Part shown: positions 34,676 through 43,416 of the stretch, piece after piece
How positions within the stretch are numbered: position 1 is the stretch's first letter
How the letters are laid out: every line of letters begins with the position of its first letter
Assembly: GCF_900215205.1 (NCBI RefSeq)
Contig: NZ_OBDY01000033.1
Location: 30,648 to 94,647 of the forward strand
Direction: 5' to 3'
DNA length: 64,000 bases
Source of the DNA: Paractinoplanes atraurantiacus
GTDB lineage: Bacteria > Actinomycetota > Actinomycetes > Mycobacteriales > Micromonosporaceae
Program-made: the position numbers and the translations under genes
Notes under the pieces: model-generated
What the model saw: the letters and a program-made list of their open reading frames with translations, nothing else
Database searches by the model: none
What the model was told of the DNA's origin: nothing

Positions 34676-35195
34676 GGGTGAAGCTGAAGTCGCTGGACGA
34701 CTTCCCGGTCAGGCGGTGGTCCGACGACAGGCGGCCGTCGGCGATGAGTCGCTGCACCTCCGAACCGGAAACCTCCAGTCCGACGGAGAGCAGCCTTGTC
34801 AAGCGGATCGGGATCCGCTGGGTGAAGCGGACCTCGGTCTCGGGGGCCGCGACCTCCTTCCGGTGCAGAGTCCAGGCGCCGGCCCAGTCGAGGGCGACGT
34901 TGTTTCGGCGCCGCAGGGCGGGATCGGCGAGCAGCGTCGCCGCCAGGGCGGGGTCGTTGTCGTGGAAGCGGGTCAGGGTGGCCGGGTCGATGGTGCGGAC
35001 GTTGACGCGCTCCAGGACGGTCAGCTTGATGGTCTCGCCGCAGCGGGTGCACAGGGCCAGGAGCCAGACGTCGAGGAGCTTGTGGTTCGCGTTGACGCGG
35101 AACTTTCCGTACGTGCGATGGAGCGCCGAAGGGCAGCGCAGGCATCGGCGGCGGATGAGGGGAAGGCCTGTGGCGCACACCAGCCAGGTGTTCAT
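34644..35195 (-). CDS. DUF1062-like zinc-binding protein
   Basis: 183 residues. The N-terminus (WLVCATGLPLIRRRCLRCPS) and the two CxxC pairs, CLRC and CTRC, fit the DUF1062 family, function unknown. The ATG at 35195 starts the family domain; longer in-frame starts only add Arg/Ala-rich sequence. The 3' end overlaps the LacI gene by 32 bases. Confidence 0.75.
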   Translation of the reverse strand: MNTWLVCATGLPLIRRRCLRCPSALHRTYGKFRVNANHKLLDVWLLALCTRCGETIKLTVLERVNVRTIDPATLTRFHDNDPALAATLLADPALRRRNNVALDWAGAWTLHRKEVAAPETEVRFTQRIPIRLTRLLSVGLEVSGSEVQRLIADGRLSSDHRLTGKSSSDFSFTLSPGELSTPG

Positions 35196-35479
35196 TGTGG
35201 ACGTACCGATCTGTTGCGAGGACAGCGGAATTCCGCGCACGGCTCGGGGACGAGGGGCGGGCCGTGTGTCACGGCACGCCGCTCTCGCCTGGGCGATGCG
35301 GGGGATGTCAGTGCTCGAAGTACCAGAGCCCAGCGCCGAGCTCACGCGGTCGCAGAAGCGACGGCGTGCTCAATCGGCGCGGTGAAGTCTCAGCTGGTGT
35401 ACAACGGCCTGTCCTCGTTCGGCGGCAACCGGATCCGGCGACGCTAGCAATGCGGCGCCGGGTCGCACCAACGGTTTTT
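35196..35479. other. intergenic region without a supported gene
   Basis: It separates the DUF1062-like gene from the end of the MFS gene. I see no coding signature, tRNA or clear terminator. It should carry the DUF1062 promoter. Confidence 0.5.
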
Positions 35480-36697
35480 CTACTCCGTCAGCGCGGGCGC
35501 GCGGTCCGTTCGGCCGGCTGTGCTCAACCCCGTACCGAAAGTGGCTCCGAAAGCGGAGACCGCGACCGCGCCGGCGAAGAAGAGAATGGCGACGGGGGCG
35601 CCGAAGGCGGCCACGAGGGAACCCGCGACGACGGGTGCGAGGGCCGCCATCGAGGTGGCGGCCATCATGATGACGCTGATGACGCGGCCCTGGAGATGGT
35701 CGGGGGTGATGGCGGCCTGATAGCCGAAAAGCGCGGCGTTGCAGGCGGGTCCGACGAAGACGGTCAAGGCGAGGGGTATGGCGGCGGCGATGCTCGACGT
35801 GAGCAGGGCGGCGCCGGCCAGCAGGGCGACGGCGAGCCAGCAGATGGTGCGGACGAGAGCGGGCAGCCCGAGGCGGCGCTGAATGGCGGGCGCGGCCAAG
35901 GCGCCGAGCAGGCCGCCCACGGCGATGACGGTTTCGGTGAGGCCGATGACCGCCGGGGCGGTGCCGCCGCGTTGCAGGGCCACGATGACGGCGAAGATGA
36001 CGCCGCCGATCGCGAAGTTCAGTGGGGCCGCGATGAGCATCAGCATCCGCAGGAACGGGTGGGTGAGAACGAAGCGGATGCCCTCGCTCAGCTTGACCGG
36101 GGTGTCCTCGTCGCGGGGTGCCTGCAACGGCTTGCGAATGGCGCCGACCATCAGCAGCGAGAAGAGGTAGGAGATGGCGTTGCCCAGGAAGGGAATGGCC
36201 TGCCCGAAGGAGAAGAGAAGGCCGCCGAGAGGAGGGCCGGCCAGCATGGCGCCGTACGAGCGGGCCTCGTTGCGCGCGACCGCGTCGGGCAACTGGTCGA
36301 TCGGCACGATGCTGCGCAGGGAGGCGTCCTCGGCCGTACTGAAAAGGGCCCCGCAAGCCGCGTCGATCGTCGCCGCCGCGATGATGAGCGGCAGAGAGGC
36401 GTGGCCGGTGAAAACGGCGACGGTCAAGACCGTGAAGGCCAGCAGCCGTACGGAATCACAGGTCAGCATGAGCAATCGGCGGTCGAAACGGTCGACGACG
36501 ATGCCGGCCGGCAGCCGGAAGACGAGCTGCGCCACCGACGCGAGGGTGCCGACGAGTCCCGCGCTGACGGGATCGCCGGTCTGCACGAGAACGAGCAGGG
36601 CCAGAGCCAGGGTGGCGACGCCGTCACCGAGGTCGGAAAGCGTCTGCGAAGTCCAGAGCAGATTGAATTCGCGGTTGCGCCACAGCGAGGTCGTCAT
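35480..36697 (-). CDS. MFS transporter, EntS/DHA3 type
   Basis: 405 residues with about 12 hydrophobic helices: LWRNREFNLLWTSQTLSDLG at the start and QAAITPDHLQGRVISVIMMA, the motif typical of EntS-like (siderophore/macrolide efflux) transporters. It overlaps the upstream ArsR regulator gene by 4 bases, so the regulator-exporter pair is one transcript. Confidence 0.9.
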   Translation of the reverse strand: MTTSLWRNREFNLLWTSQTLSDLGDGVATLALALLVLVQTGDPVSAGLVGTLASVAQLVFRLPAGIVVDRFDRRLLMLTCDSVRLLAFTVLTVAVFTGHASLPLIIAAATIDAACGALFSTAEDASLRSIVPIDQLPDAVARNEARSYGAMLAGPPLGGLLFSFGQAIPFLGNAISYLFSLLMVGAIRKPLQAPRDEDTPVKLSEGIRFVLTHPFLRMLMLIAAPLNFAIGGVIFAVIVALQRGGTAPAVIGLTETVIAVGGLLGALAAPAIQRRLGLPALVRTICWLAVALLAGAALLTSSIAAAIPLALTVFVGPACNAALFGYQAAITPDHLQGRVISVIMMAATSMAALAPVVAGSLVAAFGAPVAILFFAGAVAVSAFGATFGTGLSTAGRTDRAPALTE

Positions 36698-37239
36698 GAC
36701 GCACGATGCGGATAGGTCTGCAGGATGACGAGCACCTGTTCGGCCCCCGGCTCATTGGTGCGGGCCTCCTCGACGGCCTGCCAGATGCGTTCCTGGAGCC
36801 GCTCGAGCCCTTCCGGTGTCGTCCGGATGACCTGATCGGAGCCGCCGCTGGCCTCCTGCCAGGCCGGGCTCCACCGCCCTTGCGCGACCTGAGCGTGGAA
36901 GGTCTCGATCCAGGCGCCCCAGACCTCGCGGGAGGCGCGCTCGACCGCGACCTCGTCCTCCCGGCTGCCGCCGCCGAGCAAGGTCGACTCGTGCACGGCC
37001 TTCCACCAGCGTTCCCGCCCGTGGGCCCCGCGCCCGAGCTCGGGCGCGTCCTCGACGAACCCATGTCGCGCGAGCAGCCGCAGGTGGTGACTGGTCTGCC
37101 CCGAGTCGGTGCCGAGCCGCCGGGCCAGGATCGCCGAGGTGGCCGGCCCGTCCACCCGCAACGACCCGACGATCCGCATCCGCAACGGATGGGCCATGAC
37201 CCGCATCAGGACCGAATCGCTGACCACCATTTCGCTCAT
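36694..37239 (-). CDS. ArsR family winged-helix regulator
   Basis: 181 residues, winged helix with DSVLMRVMAHPLRMRIVGSL and SGQTSHHLRLLARHGFVEDA. No metal-binding CxC motif, so it is probably not a metal sensor; the 90-residue C-terminal part may sense a drug. The ATG at 37239 lies 8 bases after a -10-like TAGCGT. Confidence 0.88.
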   Translation of the reverse strand: MSEMVVSDSVLMRVMAHPLRMRIVGSLRVDGPATSAILARRLGTDSGQTSHHLRLLARHGFVEDAPELGRGAHGRERWWKAVHESTLLGGGSREDEVAVERASREVWGAWIETFHAQVAQGRWSPAWQEASGGSDQVIRTTPEGLERLQERIWQAVEEARTNEPGAEQVLVILQTYPHRAS

Positions 37240-37247
37240 GGACGCCG

Positions 37248-37277
37248 ACGCTAGCCAGCCGGTCACCGCAATTACAA
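37248..37277 (-). promoter_or_regulatory. promoter of the ArsR-MFS operon
   Basis: TTGTAA (37272-37277), an 18-base spacer and TAGCGT (37248-37253) on the minus strand, with the ATG 8 bases downstream, suggest a leaderless message. A palindrome-like ATGCATAGA-AGC-TCTGCAT at 37285-37303 lies just upstream and may be the operator. Confidence 0.45.
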
Positions 37278-37348
37278 GGGGCTTATGCATAGAAGCTCTG
37301 CATCGCAGGCCAACGAAAAGTGTCATACCCCGCGGCCATCATGTCCCC

Positions 37349-38008
37349 ATGGCCCAGCCAGCTGCTTTCTCGCCGTCCGACCACGACTTCGAGGTGTCAG
37401 TGCACGAGGCGCGCACCCGCTTCGTGCAGCTGGTACGCGTGGCGTCCCTGACCGGCCGCCCCGTCACCATCACCGACCACGGCCGCCCGACGGCCACGAT
37501 CGTCCCGCTCCCCCTGCCCCACCAGCGCAACGCCCCCAGCCACCCACCCGGCCCAGGCAGCGCAACGGGCCGCCCACCGGACGGGACGAGCACGGCTCCC
37601 CTCCATCCACCCGGCGCCGCGGGCGCGACCGACCGAACGCAGGCCGAAGACGCCCGCCAGGTCGAGGATGCCCGGCGCCGGGCCGAGGCGGAGCGGCAGG
37701 CGGGGGCGGAGGCCGAGCGGCGGCATGCCGAGACCTTCCGGCAGGCCGAGGCCGCGCGGCAGCAGTCCGACCCCGATCGGGCGCAAGCCGTCGCCGCCGG
37801 GTGGGCCCGCCGCCTGGAAGAGGTGCGCGCCGCCCAGCAGCGGCGGCACGCGGCCGAGATGGCTGCCCTCGCACAGGCGCTGGCCGACGCCTGGCGCGTC
37901 ATCGACCACCTGCGCCCGCGCGGAGCCGACACCGGCATCGACCGGCTCCGCACGGAGCACCACGACTTCCTCCCCGACCGCCGAGGGGCGGGTGGTCAGT
38001 CGATGTAG
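37349..38008 (+). CDS. orphan Phd-like antitoxin domain fused to a coiled-coil region
   Basis: 219 residues. Residues 14-52 match the Phd/YefM antitoxin N-terminus (VSVHEARTRFVQLVRVA, VTITDHGRPTATIVPL). A Pro-rich linker follows, then an Ala/Glu/Arg/Gln-rich region (about residues 95-180) of strong heptad-like helix propensity. No toxin gene is adjacent: upstream is the divergent ArsR gene and downstream a convergent acyl-CoA ligase. It may be a DNA-binding, chromosome-associated protein rather than an antitoxin. Confidence 0.7.
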   Translation: MAQPAAFSPSDHDFEVSVHEARTRFVQLVRVASLTGRPVTITDHGRPTATIVPLPLPHQRNAPSHPPGPGSATGRPPDGTSTAPLHPPGAAGATDRTQAEDARQVEDARRRAEAERQAGAEAERRHAETFRQAEAARQQSDPDRAQAVAAGWARRLEEVRAAQQRRHAAEMAALAQALADAWRVIDHLRPRGADTGIDRLRTEHHDFLPDRRGAGGQSM

Positions 38009-39840
38009 AGCTTGTCGAGCAAGTGGGCGTTATGGTGTTCCACGTAGCGGCGGCGGAGCTTCAGTGACGGGGTCAGGTCGCCGTTCTCGACGGTCAGGTT
38101 CCGTTCGAGGATGGTGAAGCGTTTGATGGTCTCCCACTTGCCGAGCTCGGCGTTGAGCTGGGTCACGTAACCGTCGATGGCCGCGACCGTCTTGGGGTGG
38201 CGGACTATGTCGGCGTGGGTGGCGCCGGGGACTCCGTGTTCGGCGGCCCAGGCCCGGGTGGCGTCGGGGTCCAGGTCGATCAGGGCCGTGATGTATTGGC
38301 GGCCGTCGCCGTGCACGACTATGCGGGCCGACAGGGGGCACAGGGCCGCGAAGCGTGTCTCCAGGGACTGCGGGGCCACGTACTTGCCGCCCGAGGTTTT
38401 GATCAGGTCTTTCTTGCGGTCGGTGATTTTGATGTTGCCGCGGGCGGTGATCTCGCCGATGTCGCCGGTGTGCAGCCAGCCGTCCTGGAGCATCGTGGCG
38501 CTCGCGTCGGGCAGGCCGTGGTATCCCTGCATGACGCCGGGGCCCTTGATGAGGATCTCGCCGTCGGCCGCGATCGAGATCTCGGTGCCCGGCAGCGGCA
38601 GGCCGACCGTGCCGTACTCGAGGTGATGGCTGCGGTTGATCGTGGAGCCGGCGGCCGACTCGGTGAGTCCGTACCCTTCGAGGATGGGCAGGCCGATCGC
38701 GTCGAAGAACTCGGCGATGTCGCTGGACAGGGGCGCGGCGCCGGAGATGAAGTAGCGCATGCGGCCGCCGAAACGGGCGCGGACCTTGCTCAGCACGATG
38801 CGGTCGGCCAGGGCGTACTGCCGGGTCAGCAACGCGCCCGGGGTCTCGCCGCGGCGGCGGGCCCGCACCGCGCGCCGGCCGACGCCGATCGCCCAGTCGA
38901 ACAGGCGCGCCTTCAGGCCGCCCTCGCGGTGGACGGCCGCGACGACACCCGCGTGGACCTTTTCGAAGATCCGGGGTACGGCGGGCATCACGGTCGGCCG
39001 TACGACGGGAAGGTTTTCGATGATTTTGGTCAGGTCGCCGTCGACGGCGGTCGGATAGCCGATGGACAGTTGCGCCGCCAGCAGCACCTTGCCGAACGAG
39101 TGGGCCATCGGCAGCCACAGGTAGCCGAGGTCGTCCGGCTCGATCAGCGCGATCGCCTTGGCCGTGGCCGCCTCGTAGGTCCAGCGGCTGTGCGGCAGGC
39201 GCACACCCTTGGGCCGGCCCGTCGTGCCCGACGTGTAGATCAGCGTGGCCAGATGATCGGCGGTGACCGCCGCCGTGGCCTGGGTGACCGCGTCCGGCCG
39301 GTCGGCCAGCAGCTCACGGCCGCGGGCGCGAAGGCCGTCGAGGGTCATCGCCCGGGACTCGCCCGCCGTCACCGGCCCGTCGATCAGGATGACGTGCTCG
39401 ACCAGCGTGCCCGGCGACAGGACCTTGGGCAGGTGCTCACCGCTCTCGATGATCGCGATGTGGCTGTGCGAGTCGGCCAGGATGTGCTTCACGTCCTCGG
39501 CCGACGACGTCGGATAGATCGTCGTGGTGGCGCCGCCCGCGCACATGATGCCCAGGTCGGCGTGGATCCACTCGACCCGCGTGCCCGACATGATCGAGAC
39601 ACGGTCCTCGGGCTTCAGGCCCAGCGCGAGCAGCCCGGCGGCGATCTCGGTGGCGATCTCCCCGACGGCGGCCCACGTCTGCGACTCCCACCGCCCACCG
39701 GCCGGCCACTTGTACGCCTCGGCGTCCGGCGTGCGGGCCACCCGGTCGAGGAGCAGGGCGCCCACCGAAGCCGGAGTTTCCTGTTGGATCCGTTCCCAAG
39801 TGGCGATTTCGTCGGGCTGGGCGCGCTGTGCCGTGCTCAC
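37996..39840 (-). CDS. long-chain acyl-CoA synthetase (AMP-forming), FadD15-like
   Basis: 614 residues. The P-loop of adenylate-forming enzymes is YTSGTTGRPKGV; later motifs are GYGLTESAAGSTINR, DGWLHTGDIGEI and KDLIKTSGGKYVAP with the catalytic Lys region near the C-terminus. It activates fatty acids to acyl-CoA through acyl-AMP. The GTG at 39840 is preceded by GGGAGG at 7 bases, which decides it over an upstream in-frame GTG. Confidence 0.92.
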   Translation of the reverse strand: MSTAQRAQPDEIATWERIQQETPASVGALLLDRVARTPDAEAYKWPAGGRWESQTWAAVGEIATEIAAGLLALGLKPEDRVSIMSGTRVEWIHADLGIMCAGGATTTIYPTSSAEDVKHILADSHSHIAIIESGEHLPKVLSPGTLVEHVILIDGPVTAGESRAMTLDGLRARGRELLADRPDAVTQATAAVTADHLATLIYTSGTTGRPKGVRLPHSRWTYEAATAKAIALIEPDDLGYLWLPMAHSFGKVLLAAQLSIGYPTAVDGDLTKIIENLPVVRPTVMPAVPRIFEKVHAGVVAAVHREGGLKARLFDWAIGVGRRAVRARRRGETPGALLTRQYALADRIVLSKVRARFGGRMRYFISGAAPLSSDIAEFFDAIGLPILEGYGLTESAAGSTINRSHHLEYGTVGLPLPGTEISIAADGEILIKGPGVMQGYHGLPDASATMLQDGWLHTGDIGEITARGNIKITDRKKDLIKTSGGKYVAPQSLETRFAALCPLSARIVVHGDGRQYITALIDLDPDATRAWAAEHGVPGATHADIVRHPKTVAAIDGYVTQLNAELGKWETIKRFTILERNLTVENGDLTPSLKLRRRYVEHHNAHLLDKLYID

Positions 39841-39909
39841 TGTGGAACCTCCCGGCGTCACTGATCGATGGGCATCACCGACAGGGTACGCACGGTAACG
39901 TGTTCTGCG

Positions 39910-40347
39910 TCACATCCGTTCGGCCCGATCATGGCTTTCGGCCAGCGCGACCAGGCGTTCGAGGTCGATCCTGAGAGCTTCCTGCACATCGTTGCCCATG
40001 CGCCGCGCCCAGACCCTCGCCCGGCGGCCCTGAAGGTAGGCGTGCACGACCAGCCGGCTGCCCTCCCCGGCGGGGCGAACCTCGTGATGCACCGTCAACC
40101 GCGCGCCCCGAAGGAAGGTCGTGTCCGCGTACACCGCCCCCGGCTCCAGGGCCGTCACCATGAACGGCGCCGGCGAGCCGTCGTTCGGCTTGGACACGCC
40201 GCGGGCCCCGACCGCCAGCGGCTCCTCCAGGCGCAGATACTCCATGCTGGCGCTCCACTCCTGATGGGTGGCGAGGTCGCACCACCGCTCGTGGAAGTAG
40301 GGCGGTGCGATGTGCGACTCGGCGGAGACCCGCGCAATCTCGATCAT
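39910..40347 (-). CDS. SRPBCC (START-like) family protein
   Basis: 145 residues, SRPBCC/polyketide-cyclase-like fold (ESHIAPPYFHERWCDLATHQ, VVHAYLQGRRARVWARRM). These small barrels bind hydrophobic ligands. It lies 9 bases after the MarR gene, so it is co-transcribed and probably controlled by it. Confidence 0.8.
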   Translation of the reverse strand: MIEIARVSAESHIAPPYFHERWCDLATHQEWSASMEYLRLEEPLAVGARGVSKPNDGSPAPFMVTALEPGAVYADTTFLRGARLTVHHEVRPAGEGSRLVVHAYLQGRRARVWARRMGNDVQEALRIDLERLVALAESHDRAERM

Positions 40348-40356
40348 GGCGAGAAA

Positions 40357-40776
40357 CTATCGCCCTTGATCAAGCGCTTCCAGCACGGCCAGAAACGCGG
40401 CCCGGTCCTTCTCGGCGGCGGACGCCAGCAGCGCCTCCTCGGCCGCCCGGATGTCGGCTCGCACGGCGGCGTGCAGCTTGCGCCCGGCGGGGGTCATTCC
40501 CAGCAGCCGTACGCGGCGGTCGGCCGGATCCGCCTCCCGCGTGATCAGCCCCCGCCGCTGCAGATCGTCGAGCACCGGAATGAGCCGCGTCTTGTCGGCG
40601 CCGATGGCCGACGCCAGCGCCGCCTGCGTGCGCGTCGGCCCGTCCTCGAGCCCCGACAGCGCGACGTAGGCCCACATGGAGATCCCATGGTCGGCCAGGA
40701 TCGGCTCCTCCATCGCGATCAGCCGACGGCCGAGCCGCACCACCATGGCCCCGAGATCCGCGCGCTCCACCCACAC
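40357..40776 (-). CDS. MarR family regulator
   Basis: 139 residues, winged helix with SAIGADKTRLIPVLDDLQRR and READPADRRVRLLGMTPAG. The start is taken at GTG 40776, behind AAGGGG; a second GTG two codons in is possible. It is divergent from the VOC gene across 48 bases, so it may repress both the VOC and SRPBCC genes. Confidence 0.88.
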   Translation of the reverse strand: MWVERADLGAMVVRLGRRLIAMEEPILADHGISMWAYVALSGLEDGPTRTQAALASAIGADKTRLIPVLDDLQRRGLITREADPADRRVRLLGMTPAGRKLHAAVRADIRAAEEALLASAAEKDRAAFLAVLEALDQGR

Positions 40777-40824
40777 ACTTCTACACCCCTTGACAGGTCG
40801 TACGCTCAGGTAGACCGTAGGCAC

Positions 40825-41223
40825 ATGCATACGATTCAACTGGGCATGGTCGTCCTCGACGTCCGCAACCTCCAGCGTTCCCTCGACTTCTACCGCCTTC
40901 TGGGCCTGGACATCCCCGGCCCGGTTCCCGGCCGCCCGGTCGCCCTCCACCGCATGGACAGCGGCGTCACCCTGGTCCTGACCGAGGGCTACGCCAAGGA
41001 CAACGACCCTTCGTGGGTACGCCCGGAGCACGGCTACCAGCAATTCCTGGAGTTCTTCGTCGGCGACGACACAGCCGTGGACACGATATGGAACAAGCTC
41101 ACCGCAGCCGGCCACCACGGCCGAATGGCCCCACGCCGAACCACAGGCCCCTACGCCGCCATGCTCGACGACCCCGACGGCAACGTCATGCTGATCTCCT
41201 CCGACCCCACCGCGCAGCCGTAA
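40825..41223 (+). CDS. VOC (glyoxalase/bleomycin resistance) family protein
   Basis: 132 residues with two beta-alpha-beta-beta-beta units: MVVLDVRNLQRSLDFYRLLG and AAMLDDPDGNVMLISSDP. Family members bind a metal or sequester drugs; here the usual first His and last Glu positions are not clearly kept. It is divergent from a MarR regulator and likely induced by its ligand. Confidence 0.87.
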   Translation: MHTIQLGMVVLDVRNLQRSLDFYRLLGLDIPGPVPGRPVALHRMDSGVTLVLTEGYAKDNDPSWVRPEHGYQQFLEFFVGDDTAVDTIWNKLTAAGHHGRMAPRRTTGPYAAMLDDPDGNVMLISSDPTAQP

Positions 41224-41370
41224 GGTCAAGCTCCACCCTCGCGCTCCGTCACCTCATCCCGCCGCACGCCGTGACGGGCGCCGGGGCTTCCGCGCACACC
41301 GGGCGCCGCCGTTGGAAGCGGTGGAGCGGGACAACTCCGAACTCGCACTGCCGGTCCAGCCGTTGCAGCG

Positions 41371-41575
41371 AGTGTGCTCGACGGCGCGAATGGACGCCCT
41401 TCGTGCAACCCCTGCCCGGCGGGCGAATCCTGTTGGTCAACGGCAAGTCTGGACCGCCGGCGGGATGCCGGAGCGCAGCGGCCGGCTCGGTACGCGACTC
41501 GGCATGCGCTGACGACGTCGGCCCAGCAGATCTGGGTCGAACACTTCAACCAGGCCCGACACACGCTCGGTTCTA
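41371..41575 (+). pseudogene. remnant of a beta-propeller-like hypothetical gene
   Basis: Pieces in alternating frames recall an actinobacterial family with a core like VQPLPDGRVLLVGAR and LTTPSGRIWVGYFDEG: here FVQPLPGGRILLVNGKS in one frame, then LTTSAQQIWVEHFNQA in another. No frame stays open long enough for the whole protein. The rest of the 433-base gap (41224-41656) shows nothing convincing. The family assignment is from memory and only moderately sure. Confidence 0.45.
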
Positions 41576-41656
41576 AGCGACCTGGCACTACCCGGACACC
41601 GGAGAGCCGCCGCAGATCCGGGAGTGCTCTGCGGCGCATTCACCATGACGAGGATG

Positions 41657-42736
41657 TCAGGCGGCGCGGGCTGAGGACCAGACTCGGGCGGCTGCGTTGC
41701 GGGCGGTCAGGCCGGGGCGCGTGCGGGGGACCAGCAGGCCTGTCGTGCGGGTGATGTGGCGTTGTTTCGGGTCGGTCAGGGCGCGGTGGCGGGCCTCGTA
41801 GCGGTGCAGGGCGGCCGCCATGTCGCTTTCAAGGGCTAGCGACGCGGCGAGGGTGTGGGCGCCGGCCATGGCCAAGGAAGAACCGTCGCCGAACAGGGAG
41901 ACGCAGGAAGCGGCGTCGCCGGCCAAAGTCACGCGGCCCTGGGTCCAGGAAGGGAGGGCGACCCGGCTCACCGCGTCGAAGTAGAAGTCCGTTTCGGACA
42001 GGCGGGTCAGTAGTTCTTGCGTTCGCCAGCCTGCGCCCTCGTACGCCGAAACGACGAACTTGGCCTGGTCTTTGATCGGGGTTTCGGGGTGCCGGAAGAT
42101 GAAGGCGGCCAGGGCCTCACCCCGGCCGGGATGCACGGAGAGCAGGCGGCCGGGGGTGTTGTAGAGCAGGACGTCCGTGGGGTTCCACGATGGAGCGCCC
42201 AGGGAGACCGTGGCGACGTACAGGCCCAGATGGTGTACGTAGTTCCGCTCCGGGCCGAAGGCCAGCCGGCGCACCCTCGAATGCAGGCCGTCGGCGCCGA
42301 CCACCAGGTCGAAGCGGGCGGACGGGGCCTGGGCGAAGGTCACGTTCACGCCGCCGGGGTCCTGGTCGAGGGCGGTGATGGTGTCGCCCATCAGGAACGT
42401 GGCGTGCGGGCGGGCGGCCTCGGTCAGGATGGCCGCCAGGTCGCCTCGGGCGATCTCGGTGCCGGAGTCCATGGGCAGGCGCGCCACCGATCGGCCGGAC
42501 GCGTCGACCACCCTCATGCCGGTCGCGTGGGTTGCGGCCGACCGCAGTGCCTCGGTGATTCCCATCTTCGAGGCGACTTCAACGGCCTTGTTGCGTACGT
42601 CGACCGGGTTGCCGCTCGACCGCAGGCCGGCCGCCAACTCGACCACGGTCACCCGCCAGCCGTGGTAGGCCATCCAGTACGCGAGGGTGCTGCCCGCTAT
42701 GCCGGCCCCGGAAATGAGAACGCTGCGCTCGGTCAT
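41657..42736 (-). CDS. FAD-dependent monooxygenase, PHBH/TetX-like
   Basis: 359 residues. Rossmann motif GAGIAGS at 10-16, the DG fingerprint VVGADGLHSRVR and the second FAD motif VTLAGDAASC. It hydroxylates an aromatic or polyketide compound with NAD(P)H and O2. It is divergent from a TetR gene with operator-like repeats between, so it is probably drug- or substrate-inducible. Confidence 0.9.
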   Translation of the reverse strand: MTERSVLISGAGIAGSTLAYWMAYHGWRVTVVELAAGLRSSGNPVDVRNKAVEVASKMGITEALRSAATHATGMRVVDASGRSVARLPMDSGTEIARGDLAAILTEAARPHATFLMGDTITALDQDPGGVNVTFAQAPSARFDLVVGADGLHSRVRRLAFGPERNYVHHLGLYVATVSLGAPSWNPTDVLLYNTPGRLLSVHPGRGEALAAFIFRHPETPIKDQAKFVVSAYEGAGWRTQELLTRLSETDFYFDAVSRVALPSWTQGRVTLAGDAASCVSLFGDGSSLAMAGAHTLAASLALESDMAAALHRYEARHRALTDPKQRHITRTTGLLVPRTRPGLTARNAAARVWSSARAA

Positions 42737-42751
42737 GACCTCACGCTAACT

Positions 42752-42802
42752 GCACTCGGTGCGGTTTTGCAACGAGTGCGGTTTCGCATCAGGTGCTATA
42801 AA
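42752..42802. promoter_or_regulatory. operators and promoter between FAD monooxygenase and TetR
   Basis: GCACTCG (42752-42758) and CGAGTGC (42773-42779) form an inverted repeat. CGGTGCGGTTTTGCA and CGAGTGCGGTTTCGCA form a direct repeat over the same bases. A -10-like TATAAA (42797-42802) lies 8 bases before the TetR GTG, suggesting a leaderless, autoregulated message. Confidence 0.6.
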
Positions 42803-42810
42803 GTACGACC

Positions 42811-43416
42811 GTGAGCCTTCGCGACCGCAAGCGCGCCCGCACCCGTCAGGCCCTGGTCGAGGCCGCGGCCGACCTGTTCGAGAGGCAGGGGTTCGAGGCG
42901 ACGACCATCGCCGAGGTGGCGGCCGCGGCCGAGATCGGCACGCGCACGTTCTTCAGCTACTTCCCGGCCAAGGAAGACCTGCTGTTCCCCGAGAGCGACC
43001 TGCGGGTGCACGCCGCGGTCCAGGCGATCGCCGAGCGCGGCGACGGGGACGGGCCGGCCGAGGTGCTGCTGCGCGCGCTGCACATCGTCGGCGAGGACAG
43101 CGACGACCTGTCGGGGCGGCTGGCCGCCCTGCGGTTGCGCTTCATCCGCGAGGTGCCGTCGGTGCGCGGGCGGGGGCTGCAGATCCAGTTCGACGCTCAG
43201 CGCGAGATCGCCCGCCACCTCGCGGCCGCCTTTCCGGACGAGCTCGATGAGGTGGGCGCGGCGGCCATGACGGGAGCCTTCGTCGGCGCCGTCACCGCCG
43301 CCCTCCAGGTGCTGCTCGAAGGCGTCGACGATCCCGGCGACCCGGCCCAGGTCCAGGCCGCGGTCGAGGTGGCGGTCGACCGGGCGCTGAAGCCGTGGCT
43401 CGCACACCGGCGGTGA
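42811..43416 (+). CDS. TetR/AcrR regulator of the FAD monooxygenase
   Basis: 201 residues. Helix-turn-helix FEATTIAEVAAAAEIGTRTF near residues 30-50, followed by a helical ligand domain. GTG start, likely leaderless. It is followed by a hypothetical gene whose GTG overlaps the TetR stop (GTGA). Confidence 0.9.
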   Translation: MSLRDRKRARTRQALVEAAADLFERQGFEATTIAEVAAAAEIGTRTFFSYFPAKEDLLFPESDLRVHAAVQAIAERGDGDGPAEVLLRALHIVGEDSDDLSGRLAALRLRFIREVPSVRGRGLQIQFDAQREIARHLAAAFPDELDEVGAAAMTGAFVGAVTAALQVLLEGVDDPGDPAQVQAAVEVAVDRALKPWLAHRR

